Positions 1 through 6,669 of a DNA stretch of 7,022 bases are shown here, in pieces (the stretch's first letter is position 1; every line of letters starts with the position of its first letter). The stretch is from positions 1 to 7,022 of the forward strand of contig VHBD01000079.1 of assembly GCA_016872125.1 (NCBI GenBank). The letters are read 5' to 3'. The translations under genes and the position numbers were made by a program. The notes under the pieces are model-generated. The model had not been told where the DNA came from. It did not search any database and saw only the letters and a list, made by a program, of their open reading frames with translations. The DNA is from Sphingomonadales bacterium (GTDB taxonomy: Bacteria; Bacteroidota; Bacteroidia; UBA7662).

Positions 1-2273
1 GGGAGATGCACTACGGGGTCCGTGAAGCCCACGACGGGGCTCTGTTCCTCGCCGCTGAGGGCTTACTGCACGAAAAGGGGATTCGACCCTATGCGAATAA
101 CCAACCCGGCGCACCTTGGACCGGCAGCCTTCGCCGCGTGGAGGTGCAGGGTCTTTCTTTGCCGGCGATGTTTCCTACGGAACATGAGTTGGGGCATGAT
201 CCCTTGGCTGGGATTTTCTGGCTATTGAGCCGCTACGAGGAATACCAACGAACGGAACGGGATAGCCTGGGGCGATTTCCGGCCTCCGCCTCTTGGTTGG
301 CCCAAGAAGGGTTCTTGGAATTTCCCTTGGTGGATGGCTATGTACAGCAGTTGGGGCAATGGTTATCCCGCAACTTCGAGGGTTACCACGTCCCCCAGCC
401 GGCCCGAACGGTGCAGCCTACGATTGATGTTGATTTGTGTTACAGTTACTTGGGTAAACCGTTGCATCGACAACTCGGGGGATGGTGCAGGGACATCCTC
501 CAAGGACGTTGGCAAGAGGTATTGCTGCGCCTACGCGTTCTATTGGGTCTCGCATATGATCCCTATGATCGCTATGCTACCTTGCAGGATATGCACCGTC
601 GCTGGGAGAATGCATCGCCCTGGTGCAAGCGTCCACTTTATTTTTTGCTCATGGCGGATTACGGCGGGTTGGATCAAGGTCATTCGCCGCAAAGCCCTTA
701 TTTGCATCGTGTTATACGATTTCTTCGGGATACAGAGGCCCAAATTGGTTGGCATCCCTCCCTGCGTTCCAACGCGAATGCGTCGTTGGCCACGAAGGAG
801 TATAAGACTTTGGAGGACTTGGCAGGTCCAATATCTGCCTCTCGGCAACATTATTTGGTGCTGAACTGGCCGACCCAAGTCCAACGTCTGCACACCATAG
901 GCATTCAATCGGAATACAGCATGGGTTACGCCGAAAGACCCGGTTTCAAGGCCGGGACTCTGCACCCCTTTGGGTGCTATGATTTGGTCCAAGAGCAAGA
1001 GCTTCCGTTGCGTCTTTTTCCGTTGACCGTCATGGATGCCACCTTGAAGCATCATTTGCGTTTGGATCCCGAACAGGCCTGGGCGAAGGTTCAGCCACTG
1101 CTGAAGGCCTGGGAGCAGTACGGAGGCTATTTCACCTTGTTATGGCATAATTCAACAGGGGAATCGGGCGCAGACGGATCGCAAGGCATGGACCAGTGGC
1201 TAGATTTTTATCAAAAATGTTACGAACGAGTATTGGGCTTGGATCGAGTGGATGCCGCTCCTTTGGGATCGGCTACTGGGGAGACGCTTTTGGACGGAAA
1301 GTGGACGGTTCATCCCCTGAGCCAATCAGAGCGGGCAACCTGGGATCAATCCCTACCCTCCACGGCATCGGTGTACCATTGCCTTGCCTATTTGGATCAT
1401 CGTCTGGGCGGGCAATGGGCGTTGCTGCTCTCCCCCAATCAGGAATGGGCCTTGCCCATCCCCGGAGGTTTGGCGCCATGGACTCGCCTTCTTCGACAAC
1501 CCTTGATGGTCCAGCATTACCAAATCATGAGGGTTGCATTCAATGAGGGACAAGTTCGTCCTTCAGACGATCAGGGGTTGGCCAGCGTTCAGGTTTATGT
1601 CTCTTTGCTCAAGGCTTTGGATCGTCGCTACCAATGGGTGGATTGGCAGCTGGATTGCCACGATATGCCACCCTTGTTGAAAGCCTTGCTTCCCAGCCCA
1701 CGATGGTTATGGACGGCCAAACCTTCTTATATCATCCCCGTGGAATCTAGCGCCGAGAATCAATGGAAGAATTACAGCGATCATCATCGCCGTTATTTAC
1801 GAAATCCCTTGGATGCGGAATTCTTGGCCCTTACCTCCTGGGATCAAGCCTTGGAACAGCCGGGTTTGGAACCTGCCCTGGACTTGGGGCTGCAAAACAA
1901 AGCGGGGTGGGGCCGGGTCCATATCCAACAAGCCAAAGAACTTATTCGAACGATGTTATCGAATGGACGGGGGACCTTGTTTGTGCTCCGACGAAGCGAT
2001 ACCTTTCTGGCGGCTGCTGTGTTATGGCATTCCGGCGATGCGCTGGTTTATCAGTTTGCTTGGGATAACTCCCAAGGCCGAACCGACCGGGCGGCTATGC
2101 ATTTGGTGCATGCGGTCTTGGGATGGGCCCGCCTACAATGTTGTGCCGATGGTAAAGTCACTTATGCATTTCTGGACATGGAGGGCTCCGAAATCCATGG
2201 TCTGCAACGATTTTATGCAGGCTTCGGTGCTAAACCACGCAGGTATTGGCGGATTATCAAGCGCCTAATCTAA
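1..2273 (+). CDS. Polysaccharide deacetylase-like / FemAB-GNAT-like acyltransferase fusion protein (5' partial)
   Basis: This two-domain protein has 755 residues visible from the first Met (base 6). The frame stays open to the window edge, and the visible start (HYG..., then GALFLAAEGLLHEKGI) matches an internal part of the Bacteroidota deacetylase family, so roughly 40-50 N-terminal residues are probably missing and the Met at 6 is likely internal. Residues 1 to about 415 resemble that NodB-type family: TIDVD (139-143, likely metal-binding D141 and D143), DPYD (185-188), GWHPS (248-252, H250), SRQHY (279-283), MGYAERPGFKAGT (306-318) and LLWHN (388-392). Residues about 430-755 resemble a Bacteroidota FemAB/GNAT-like acyltransferase: WALPIPGG, YSDHHRRYLRN (590-600), TLFVLRR (657-663), then GSEIHGLQRFYAGFGA near the C terminus. 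The two domains are usually separate proteins, in my recollection as neighbours. No signal peptide is visible. Inferred role: modification of a surface glycan or envelope precursor; the substrate is unknown. Confidence 0.82.
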   Translation, partial: EMHYGVREAHDGALFLAAEGLLHEKGIRPYANNQPGAPWTGSLRRVEVQGLSLPAMFPTEHELGHDPLAGIFWLLSRYEEYQRTERDSLGRFPASASWLAQEGFLEFPLVDGYVQQLGQWLSRNFEGYHVPQPARTVQPTIDVDLCYSYLGKPLHRQLGGWCRDILQGRWQEVLLRLRVLLGLAYDPYDRYATLQDMHRRWENASPWCKRPLYFLLMADYGGLDQGHSPQSPYLHRVIRFLRDTEAQIGWHPSLRSNANASLATKEYKTLEDLAGPISASRQHYLVLNWPTQVQRLHTIGIQSEYSMGYAERPGFKAGTLHPFGCYDLVQEQELPLRLFPLTVMDATLKHHLRLDPEQAWAKVQPLLKAWEQYGGYFTLLWHNSTGESGADGSQGMDQWLDFYQKCYERVLGLDRVDAAPLGSATGETLLDGKWTVHPLSQSERATWDQSLPSTASVYHCLAYLDHRLGGQWALLLSPNQEWALPIPGGLAPWTRLLRQPLMVQHYQIMRVAFNEGQVRPSDDQGLASVQVYVSLLKALDRRYQWVDWQLDCHDMPPLLKALLPSPRWLWTAKPSYIIPVESSAENQWKNYSDHHRRYLRNPLDAEFLALTSWDQALEQPGLEPALDLGLQNKAGWGRVHIQQAKELIRTMLSNGRGTLFVLRRSDTFLAAAVLWHSGDALVYQFAWDNSQGRTDRAAMHLVHAVLGWARLQCCADGKVTYAFLDMEGSEIHGLQRFYAGFGAKPRRYWRIIKRLI

Positions 2274-2286
2274 GCCAAGGCTTAGA
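2269..2286. terminator. Perfect palindrome over two convergent stop codons, candidate bidirectional terminator
   Basis: TCTAAGCC, a 2-base AA centre and GGCTTAGA form a perfect 18-bp palindrome. It contains the TAA of the plus-strand fusion gene (2271-2273) and, on the other strand, the TAA of the 211-residue gene (2282-2284). As RNA it could fold into a 7-bp stem with a CAAG loop from either direction. Neither side has a clear run of T immediately after the stem, so intrinsic termination is inferred from position and symmetry. Confidence 0.5.
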
Positions 2287-2917
2287 GAACGATATCCTTG
2301 TTTTGCTCTTCTTGGAGGGAGACCTCGATGTCTTTCAACATGGTTTGGTAGGCTTGCAGGTTGAGTAGGTAGCGCAAATGCAGGTTGACATCTTCGAAGC
2401 AATGCAAGGCCGAGCTTGTCTCTATGCAGAAGTAGCCTTGGTTGTCCTTGAGGAATGGACGAATGGGCCCTGCCAAGGTATTGATCACCACACGTTCCTT
2501 GTCCTTGTCCATGGGAAGTCTCGAAACTTTGGCATTGATGACCACCAATTGACCTCGGTAATAAAGGAGTTGATGCCGTTTGGCATGGGTGGTGAGCAGG
2601 TCATGGTGAGTGAAGGCATGAACAATATCAGGTCGAATTCCAGTCAAGGTCTTGCTGAAGGCAGGGTTGGCTGGATCGAATTCGAGGAAGGGAGCTACGG
2701 TTTCAGTGAAGCGGCTATCCAAATCCGGTAATTCTTGGAGGCTATGGCAGAGCCCGGGAATTTTTAGCCCATATTGGCGGATTTCGTGTTGATGGTACAG
2801 GACGCTTTTGGAAAGGTGTCGGGTACTATCGCCACCCTCACCGGATTTGCGAGTGCGAGATGGGCGGTTGTTGAGGAGATCTCTTAATTTCTCAATCAGT
2901 CGTGCAAGGTGGCTCAT
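2282..2917 (-). CDS. Hypothetical protein, 211 residues, no recognised family
   Basis: I do not recognise this protein. The ATG at 2917 is the only plausible start because an in-frame TAA lies four codons upstream. There is no signal peptide or membrane segment, so it is probably cytoplasmic. The N-terminal 35 residues are basic and begin with an amphipathic helix-like stretch (LARLIEKLRDLLNN), followed by a Ser/Gly/Arg-rich, probably flexible part (19-35). The middle has a His-rich stretch with H100, H104, H105, H111 and H115, then an apparent beta-rich part (116-170, including LLYYRGQLVVINAK). The C terminus looks helical and acidic, ending EEQNKDIVL. Cysteines are at 57, 164 and 173. It lies 57 bp downstream of the exported thioredoxin-like gene on the same strand, so the two may be co-transcribed, although it also has its own candidate promoter box. 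Normal composition and a long frame with no competing convincing product support a real gene; function cannot be stated. Confidence 0.75.
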   Translation of the reverse strand: MSHLARLIEKLRDLLNNRPSRTRKSGEGGDSTRHLSKSVLYHQHEIRQYGLKIPGLCHSLQELPDLDSRFTETVAPFLEFDPANPAFSKTLTGIRPDIVHAFTHHDLLTTHAKRHQLLYYRGQLVVINAKVSRLPMDKDKERVVINTLAGPIRPFLKDNQGYFCIETSSALHCFEDVNLHLRYLLNLQAYQTMLKDIEVSLQEEQNKDIVL

Positions 2918-2921
2918 GCCG

Positions 2922-2951
2922 CAAACTTAAACTACCTCTGTGGATTTGAAA
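2922..2951 (-). promoter_or_regulatory. Candidate Bacteroidota-type promoter for the 211-residue gene
   Basis: Read on the minus strand, TAAGTTTG (2929-2922) matches the Bacteroidota -7 consensus TAnnTTTG exactly. Eighteen bases upstream is TTTC (2951-2948), a one-mismatch form of the -33 element TTTG. The -7 box ends only 4 bases before the ATG, so a transcript from it would start at or next to the start codon. The match is seen directly; promoter activity is inferred. Confidence 0.35.
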
Positions 2952-2974
2952 GAATAAGAGGATATAATAATCCC

Positions 2975-4357
2975 TCAATAGGTCAATTCCAAGGAGCTTT
3001 CGGCGCGGAACACGTCCACGATAAGTCCGTCCCGGTCCACTTTGACAAAGAGAGGCGTCGCATAGAGCACATAGGCTTCCACGGTAGGACCTTGGCGGCC
3101 TAGGGGATCTTGCAAATGGGTCCAGGCAGGTAGGGTGGCGATGGTGGAGGCCCAATCCTGGGCAGACCCCCCCACGGAGATCGTTGTTACCGCCCAATCG
3201 GGATGCTTGGAGGACCACCAACGGTAAAGTTTGGGCAATTGTTCCAGACAATGCCCGCAATCAGCCGCCCAGAACACATAAATTCCTTCGGTCGGTTGCA
3301 AACCAACCACCTGTCCTGCCGCATTGACCAGGCTATCCATACGGGGGGCTTTGGCGCCTTGGCTGATGGGGGCGTAGTGCCGGAGGTTGTCCCTCAGTTT
3401 GCGCTCCAATTCCGGATCGGTGCACGAATTGTTCTCGGACAAGAGTTGGGAAAGCAATTGGAGGGCTTTGGGTTGTTGCATCTGCTGAAGACCAAGGCGC
3501 AAGAAATCAGCCACGGGTACCACATAACGGGGACTGCTTTTGAGGTGGTTCATCAGGGATTCCACAAAACGCATGGCTTGTATTTCTTCGGAATACACGG
3601 AATCAGGCTCAAAAAGCCGATAATATTCCACAACCATCTTGGGCAACACATTATGGTACAAGTGAACGGTGTCGCTGAGGTCCATCAAGTTCAGGTAGCG
3701 CCCCGGCTTGAGTTCTTGGCGTAAACGTTCCGGTCGATTACCGACGAAAGGGGCTTCCAAACCCAAGAGGCGCAGGCCCAAATCCGAATCCGGAGCTTGA
3801 ATCATCCGTATAAGCAAGCCCTCCGCGGTCTCGATGCGTTGCATTTCGCTTTGGGCGCCGTCCAACATGGCCTTGGCTTGTGGAAATTCGACGGTCAATT
3901 GGTCCAGTAATTGGAGTTGATTGCGCAAACGGACCAGTTCGTTGCGGGTATCGCGGTAGATCTTCCACGATGCACCGCGACGAATCAGGACCGAATCAGG
4001 ACCCAGTGCCTCAAAATCCAGACCTTTGCCGTCCCATAACACCGCATTTTGGCCGCCGGGCCAAACCATTTGGTAGAAACCGTGGTAAGCGGTGACCGGC
4101 ATCTCGAAACGCACCACCCCGTTGCTGTCTGTTTGCGCGACCGCGACGGTATCGGATTGATGCAGGCGAACCGTGGCAAGGACCACCTTGGTGCCGGGCT
4201 CGGCAGGGATTTTGGCCAGGATCAGCGGGTTGGCTTGCTTTGCTTGGCGTTGCTGTGCCATAGCCGAAGGGATCATCAGGCTCCAGAGCAGGCCTATCCC
4301 CAGCATAAGGCACTGAATATCCAAGGTGGGACGATACGGTTCAATGGGCTTATTCAT
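2975..4357 (-). CDS. Exported thioredoxin-like protein, TlpA/ResA-type with DUF4369/DUF5106-like architecture
   Basis: This is a 460-residue periplasmic thiol-disulfide protein. I chose the ATG at 4357 over the open frame reaching 4489 because it places a signal peptide at the N terminus: polar residues 1-15, hydrophobic core CLMLGIGLLWSLMIP (16-30), and a likely cleavage after SAMA (residue 34). The longer frame would also run through the start of the divergent ettA gene. Residues about 44-120 resemble the beta-rich DUF4369-type N-terminal domain (GTKVVLATV, TDSNGVVRFEMPV). A long helical middle (about 130-330) resembles DUF5106. The C-terminal thioredoxin fold has IYVFWAADCGHCLEQLP with the CGHC redox pair C367/C370 and a cis-proline motif YATPLFVKVD (P435). 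CGHC also occurs in protein disulfide isomerases and is, as I recall, usual in this Bacteroidota group. Likely role: disulfide reduction, exchange or folding in the periplasm; the partner is unknown. It is divergent from ettA by 58 bp and precedes the 211-residue gene. Confidence 0.87.
   Translation of the reverse strand: MNKPIEPYRPTLDIQCLMLGIGLLWSLMIPSAMAQQRQAKQANPLILAKIPAEPGTKVVLATVRLHQSDTVAVAQTDSNGVVRFEMPVTAYHGFYQMVWPGGQNAVLWDGKGLDFEALGPDSVLIRRGASWKIYRDTRNELVRLRNQLQLLDQLTVEFPQAKAMLDGAQSEMQRIETAEGLLIRMIQAPDSDLGLRLLGLEAPFVGNRPERLRQELKPGRYLNLMDLSDTVHLYHNVLPKMVVEYYRLFEPDSVYSEEIQAMRFVESLMNHLKSSPRYVVPVADFLRLGLQQMQQPKALQLLSQLLSENNSCTDPELERKLRDNLRHYAPISQGAKAPRMDSLVNAAGQVVGLQPTEGIYVFWAADCGHCLEQLPKLYRWWSSKHPDWAVTTISVGGSAQDWASTIATLPAWTHLQDPLGRQGPTVEAYVLYATPLFVKVDRDGLIVDVFRAESSLELTY
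3982..4003. repeat. Perfect 11-bp tandem duplication inside the thioredoxin-like gene
   Basis: The unit GAATCAGGACC occurs twice back to back (3982-3992 and 3993-4003). It codes on the minus strand for part of GPDSVLIRRG. Eleven is not a multiple of three, so gain or loss of one copy would shift the reading frame; the frame is intact with two copies. Confidence 0.7.
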
Positions 4358-4415
4358 ACAGCAAAAATTGTCAAAGGACAAATATCGGCAGCCCAAGGAT
4401 AACGATATTTGCGGC
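4358..4415. promoter_or_regulatory. Divergent promoter region of ettA and the thioredoxin-like gene, with a 9-bp dyad
   Basis: This 58-bp gap must hold the divergent start signals unless promoters lie inside the coding regions. It contains a perfect inverted repeat, CAAATATCG (4379-4387) and CGATATTTG (4403-4411), separated by 15 bases. Each arm read outward contains GATATTTG, one base from TAnnTTTG. The right arm ends 4 bases before the ettA ATG; the left arm ends 21 bases before the thioredoxin ATG. A second box toward the thioredoxin gene, AATTTTTG (4369-4362), ends 4 bases before its ATG. No well-spaced -33 element is visible for ettA. The dyad could be paired divergent promoters or an operator. 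Confidence 0.45.
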
Positions 4416-6092
4416 ATGACAGATCGCCAAGTAATTTTTTCGATGGCCGGGGTGACCAAAACGCTACCCACCGGCAAGATCATTCTCAAGGATATCTACC
4501 TTTCTTTTTTTTTCGGGGCCAAAATCGGAGTCCTCGGTTTGAACGGCGCGGGTAAATCGACCCTGCTCAAAATCATTGCCGGGTTGGACAAGAACTACCA
4601 AGGCGAAGTGGTCTTCTCCCCAGGTTACAAGGTGGGTTACCTATCGCAGGAGCCGGAATTGGACTCGACCAAGACGGTTAGGCAAATCGTCGAAGAAGGG
4701 GTGGGTGAAACCATGGCCTTGTTGGCGGAATTTGATGCGGTATCGGCTGCCTTCGGGGAGCCAGACGCGGACTTTGATGCATTGCTCAAGCGCCAATCCG
4801 AAATCCAAGAGGCCCTGGATGCCTCCGATGCCTGGAATATTGATACCCGTTTGAACATGGCCATGGAGGCCCTTCAATGCCCTCCGGCGGATGCCTTAAT
4901 TGACCGACTGAGCGGGGGAGAACGCCGCCGCGTTGCTCTATGTCGTCTGTTGTTACAGGAACCTGAAATCCTTTTGTTGGACGAACCTACCAACCACCTG
5001 GACGCTGAAAGCATTGATTGGTTGGAACAACATTTGCGTCGTTATAAGGGTACCGTTATTGCAGTCACCCATGATCGCTATTTCTTGGATAATGTGGCCG
5101 GGTGGATTCTGGAATTGGATCGTGGCGAAGGCATTCCTTACCAAGGCAATTATTCGGGATGGTTGGAACAAAAATCCAAGCGCCTGGCCCAAGAGGAAAA
5201 GAGCGAAAGCAAAAGACAGAAAACCCTGCAACGTGAATTGGACTGGGTACGCATGGCGCCCAAAGCCCGTCACGCTAAGTCCAAGGCCCGTTTGACGGCT
5301 TACCACAAATTGTTGGACGAGGACAGCAAAGAGAAAGAAGCTCGTTTGGAGCTCTTTATTCCGTCCGGACCCCGTTTGGGCAATACGGTGATCGAGATTG
5401 AGGGGGTGAGCAAGGCTTTTGGGGCGAGGACGCTGGTCAAGGATTTGACGTTTAGTCTGCCACCGGCCGGGGTGGTGGGCATCATCGGCCCCAACGGGGT
5501 GGGCAAAACCACGTTGTTCCGCATGATTGTGGGTCAAGAGAAAGCGGATACCGGAACCGTTCGCATCGGGGAAACGGTGCAGTTAGCCTATGTGGACCAA
5601 TCCCACGATGATTTGATTCCGGACAAGACGGTGATTGATCTGATCTCCGGGGGAACCGAATACGTGATGGTGGATGGTCGCCAAGTGAATGCACGGGCTT
5701 ACCTCAGCAAATTCAATTTTACCGGTTCTGACCAAAACAAAAAGCTTAAAGATCTCTCCGGCGGGGAGCGCAACCGTGCGCATTTGGCGCTGACCCTCAA
5801 GCAGGGGGCGAACGTTCTTCTCTTGGACGAACCGACCAACGATATCGATGTGAATACGTTGCGGGCTCTCGAAGAGGCCATCGAAAATTTCCCGGGTTGT
5901 GCGGTCATCATATCGCACGATCGCTGGTTTTTGGATCGGGTGTGCACGCACATGTTGGCCTACGAAGGGGACGGAACGTTTTATTGGTTCGAGGGTAATT
6001 TTGCGGATTACGAAGAGAATCTGCGGCAGCGCAAAGGGGAATCGGCCTTGCGTCGTAACAAATACCGAGACCTCAGCGGTAAAACTTCCTAA
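4416..6092 (+). CDS. ettA: Energy-dependent translational throttle protein EttA (ABC-F ATPase)
   Basis: EttA is a cytoplasmic ABC-F protein that binds the ribosomal E site and couples translation elongation to the ATP/ADP level. The ATG at 4416 gives 558 residues, close to the 555 of E. coli EttA, and the start MTDRQVIFSMAGVTK aligns with the family; an upstream in-frame ATG at 4326 would overlap the divergent thioredoxin gene. First ATPase domain: Walker A GLNGAGKST (41-49), signature LSGGE (165-169), Walker B LLLDEPTN (186-193, catalytic E190), switch H219. The EttA-specific arm lies about 92-140. DRGEGIPYQGNYSGWLEQK leads into the basic helical linker (about 243-323). Second ATPase domain: Walker A GPNGVGKTT (358-366), signature LSGGE (447-451), Walker B LLLDEPTND (468-476, E472), H501. 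All catalytic motifs are present, so it should be active. FEGNFADYEE near the C terminus is also typical of EttA. The phosphoribosyltransferase gene follows after 14 bp. Confidence 0.97.
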   Translation: MTDRQVIFSMAGVTKTLPTGKIILKDIYLSFFFGAKIGVLGLNGAGKSTLLKIIAGLDKNYQGEVVFSPGYKVGYLSQEPELDSTKTVRQIVEEGVGETMALLAEFDAVSAAFGEPDADFDALLKRQSEIQEALDASDAWNIDTRLNMAMEALQCPPADALIDRLSGGERRRVALCRLLLQEPEILLLDEPTNHLDAESIDWLEQHLRRYKGTVIAVTHDRYFLDNVAGWILELDRGEGIPYQGNYSGWLEQKSKRLAQEEKSESKRQKTLQRELDWVRMAPKARHAKSKARLTAYHKLLDEDSKEKEARLELFIPSGPRLGNTVIEIEGVSKAFGARTLVKDLTFSLPPAGVVGIIGPNGVGKTTLFRMIVGQEKADTGTVRIGETVQLAYVDQSHDDLIPDKTVIDLISGGTEYVMVDGRQVNARAYLSKFNFTGSDQNKKLKDLSGGERNRAHLALTLKQGANVLLLDEPTNDIDVNTLRALEEAIENFPGCAVIISHDRWFLDRVCTHMLAYEGDGTFYWFEGNFADYEENLRQRKGESALRRNKYRDLSGKTS

Positions 6093-6106
6093 ATAATTTG
6101 AACCCC

Positions 6107-6625
6107 ATGCCTTCGACCCTCAAAACCCTGCTGCTGGACGGCGATGCGGTGGCCCGCAAGTTGACCCGTATTGCCCTGCAAATCAGAGAGGATAACTTCG
6201 ACGAAACGCGAATTTTGTTGGCCGGGGTCAAAAACCGTGGGCTGGAATTGGCCCAACGACTGCAAGCGGAATTGGCGGTGATTGCCCCGGAACTCGAGGT
6301 GGTGGTGGATTATATTCGGATGAACAAGGATAACCCGGTGCACGATGAAATCACTACCGGGATAGATCCAATGTTATGGAAAGACGAGGTGGTGGTGGTG
6401 GTGGATGATGTGGCGCATTCGGGCAAGACCTTGCTTTGGGCGTTCAAGCCCTTTATGCAAACGGTTCCCCGCAAATTGCAATGCGCTGTTTTGGTGGACC
6501 GCTCCCACAAGCATTACCCGGTGCATGCTGATTTTGTGGGCTTGTCCCTGGCGACCATGATCCAGGAACAGGTGCAGGTGGTGATTGCGCCCAACGGCGG
6601 CGCCATTACCGTGTACCTCCGCTAG
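6107..6625 (+). CDS. PyrR-like phosphoribosyltransferase
   Basis: This 172-residue type I phosphoribosyltransferase resembles PyrR, which has uracil phosphoribosyltransferase activity and in some bacteria regulates pyrimidine genes by binding RNA. The ATG at 6107 is preferred; a TTG at 6098 would add three residues. The N-terminal helix AVARKLTRIALQI (14-26) resembles the PyrR LTRIAHEI helix. ILLAGVKNRGLELAQRL (36-52) is the pyrophosphate-loop region, and VVVVVDDVAHSGKTL (95-109, D100/D101) is the PRPP-binding loop. LQCAVLVDRSHKHYPVHADFVG (124-145) closely follows the PyrR C-terminal pattern. The flexible-loop region (about 66-88, DYIRMNKDNP) departs from the YRDDL of Bacillus PyrR, so regulatory function or substrate should not be assumed. 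It lies 14 bp after ettA on the same strand, suggesting one transcript. No attenuator is visible in the short gap. No signal peptide is visible, so it should be cytoplasmic. Confidence 0.85.
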   Translation: MPSTLKTLLLDGDAVARKLTRIALQIREDNFDETRILLAGVKNRGLELAQRLQAELAVIAPELEVVVDYIRMNKDNPVHDEITTGIDPMLWKDEVVVVVDDVAHSGKTLLWAFKPFMQTVPRKLQCAVLVDRSHKHYPVHADFVGLSLATMIQEQVQVVIAPNGGAITVYLR

Positions 6626-6630
6626 TGGGC

Positions 6631-6669
6631 GGGGGCAAACGGTCCGCTAGATTGCAGTACAATGCCCCC
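6631..6669. terminator. GC-rich inverted repeat between convergent genes, candidate terminator
   Basis: GGGGGCA (6631-6637) and TGCCCCC (6663-6669) are perfect complements separated by 25 bases. They lie between the ends of the phosphoribosyltransferase gene and the RidA-family gene, with the right arm touching the TAG of the latter. Inside the loop, ATTG and CAAT around CAGTA could form a small second hairpin. No T run follows on either strand, so the terminator call rests on position and stem strength. Confidence 0.4.

Noticed and set aside
540..1055. Antisense open frame of 171 codons within the fusion gene
   Set aside because: The sense strand carries conserved deacetylase motifs throughout this stretch, and the antisense product resembles nothing.
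3203..3724. Plus-strand open frame of 173 codons opposite the thioredoxin-like gene
   Set aside because: It covers the conserved CGHC-bearing coding region on the other strand and has no convincing start signal or domain.
4326..4415. Upstream in-frame extension of ettA to an ATG at 4326
   Set aside because: It would add 30 residues with no family match and overlap the signal-peptide region of the divergent thioredoxin-like gene. The ATG at 4416 matches the EttA N terminus.
4358..4489. Upstream in-frame extension of the thioredoxin-like gene to 4489
   Set aside because: It would run into ettA coding sequence and bury the clear signal peptide that begins at 4357.
4953..5537. Long antisense open frame within ettA (194 codons)
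   Set aside because: It lies wholly opposite a strongly conserved gene, its translation has no recognisable motif, and it is explained as a frame shadow.
6098..6106. TTG start for the phosphoribosyltransferase
   Set aside because: It adds only three residues, while an ATG lies at 6107; the TTG falls within an AATTTG stretch that looks more like an upstream signal.
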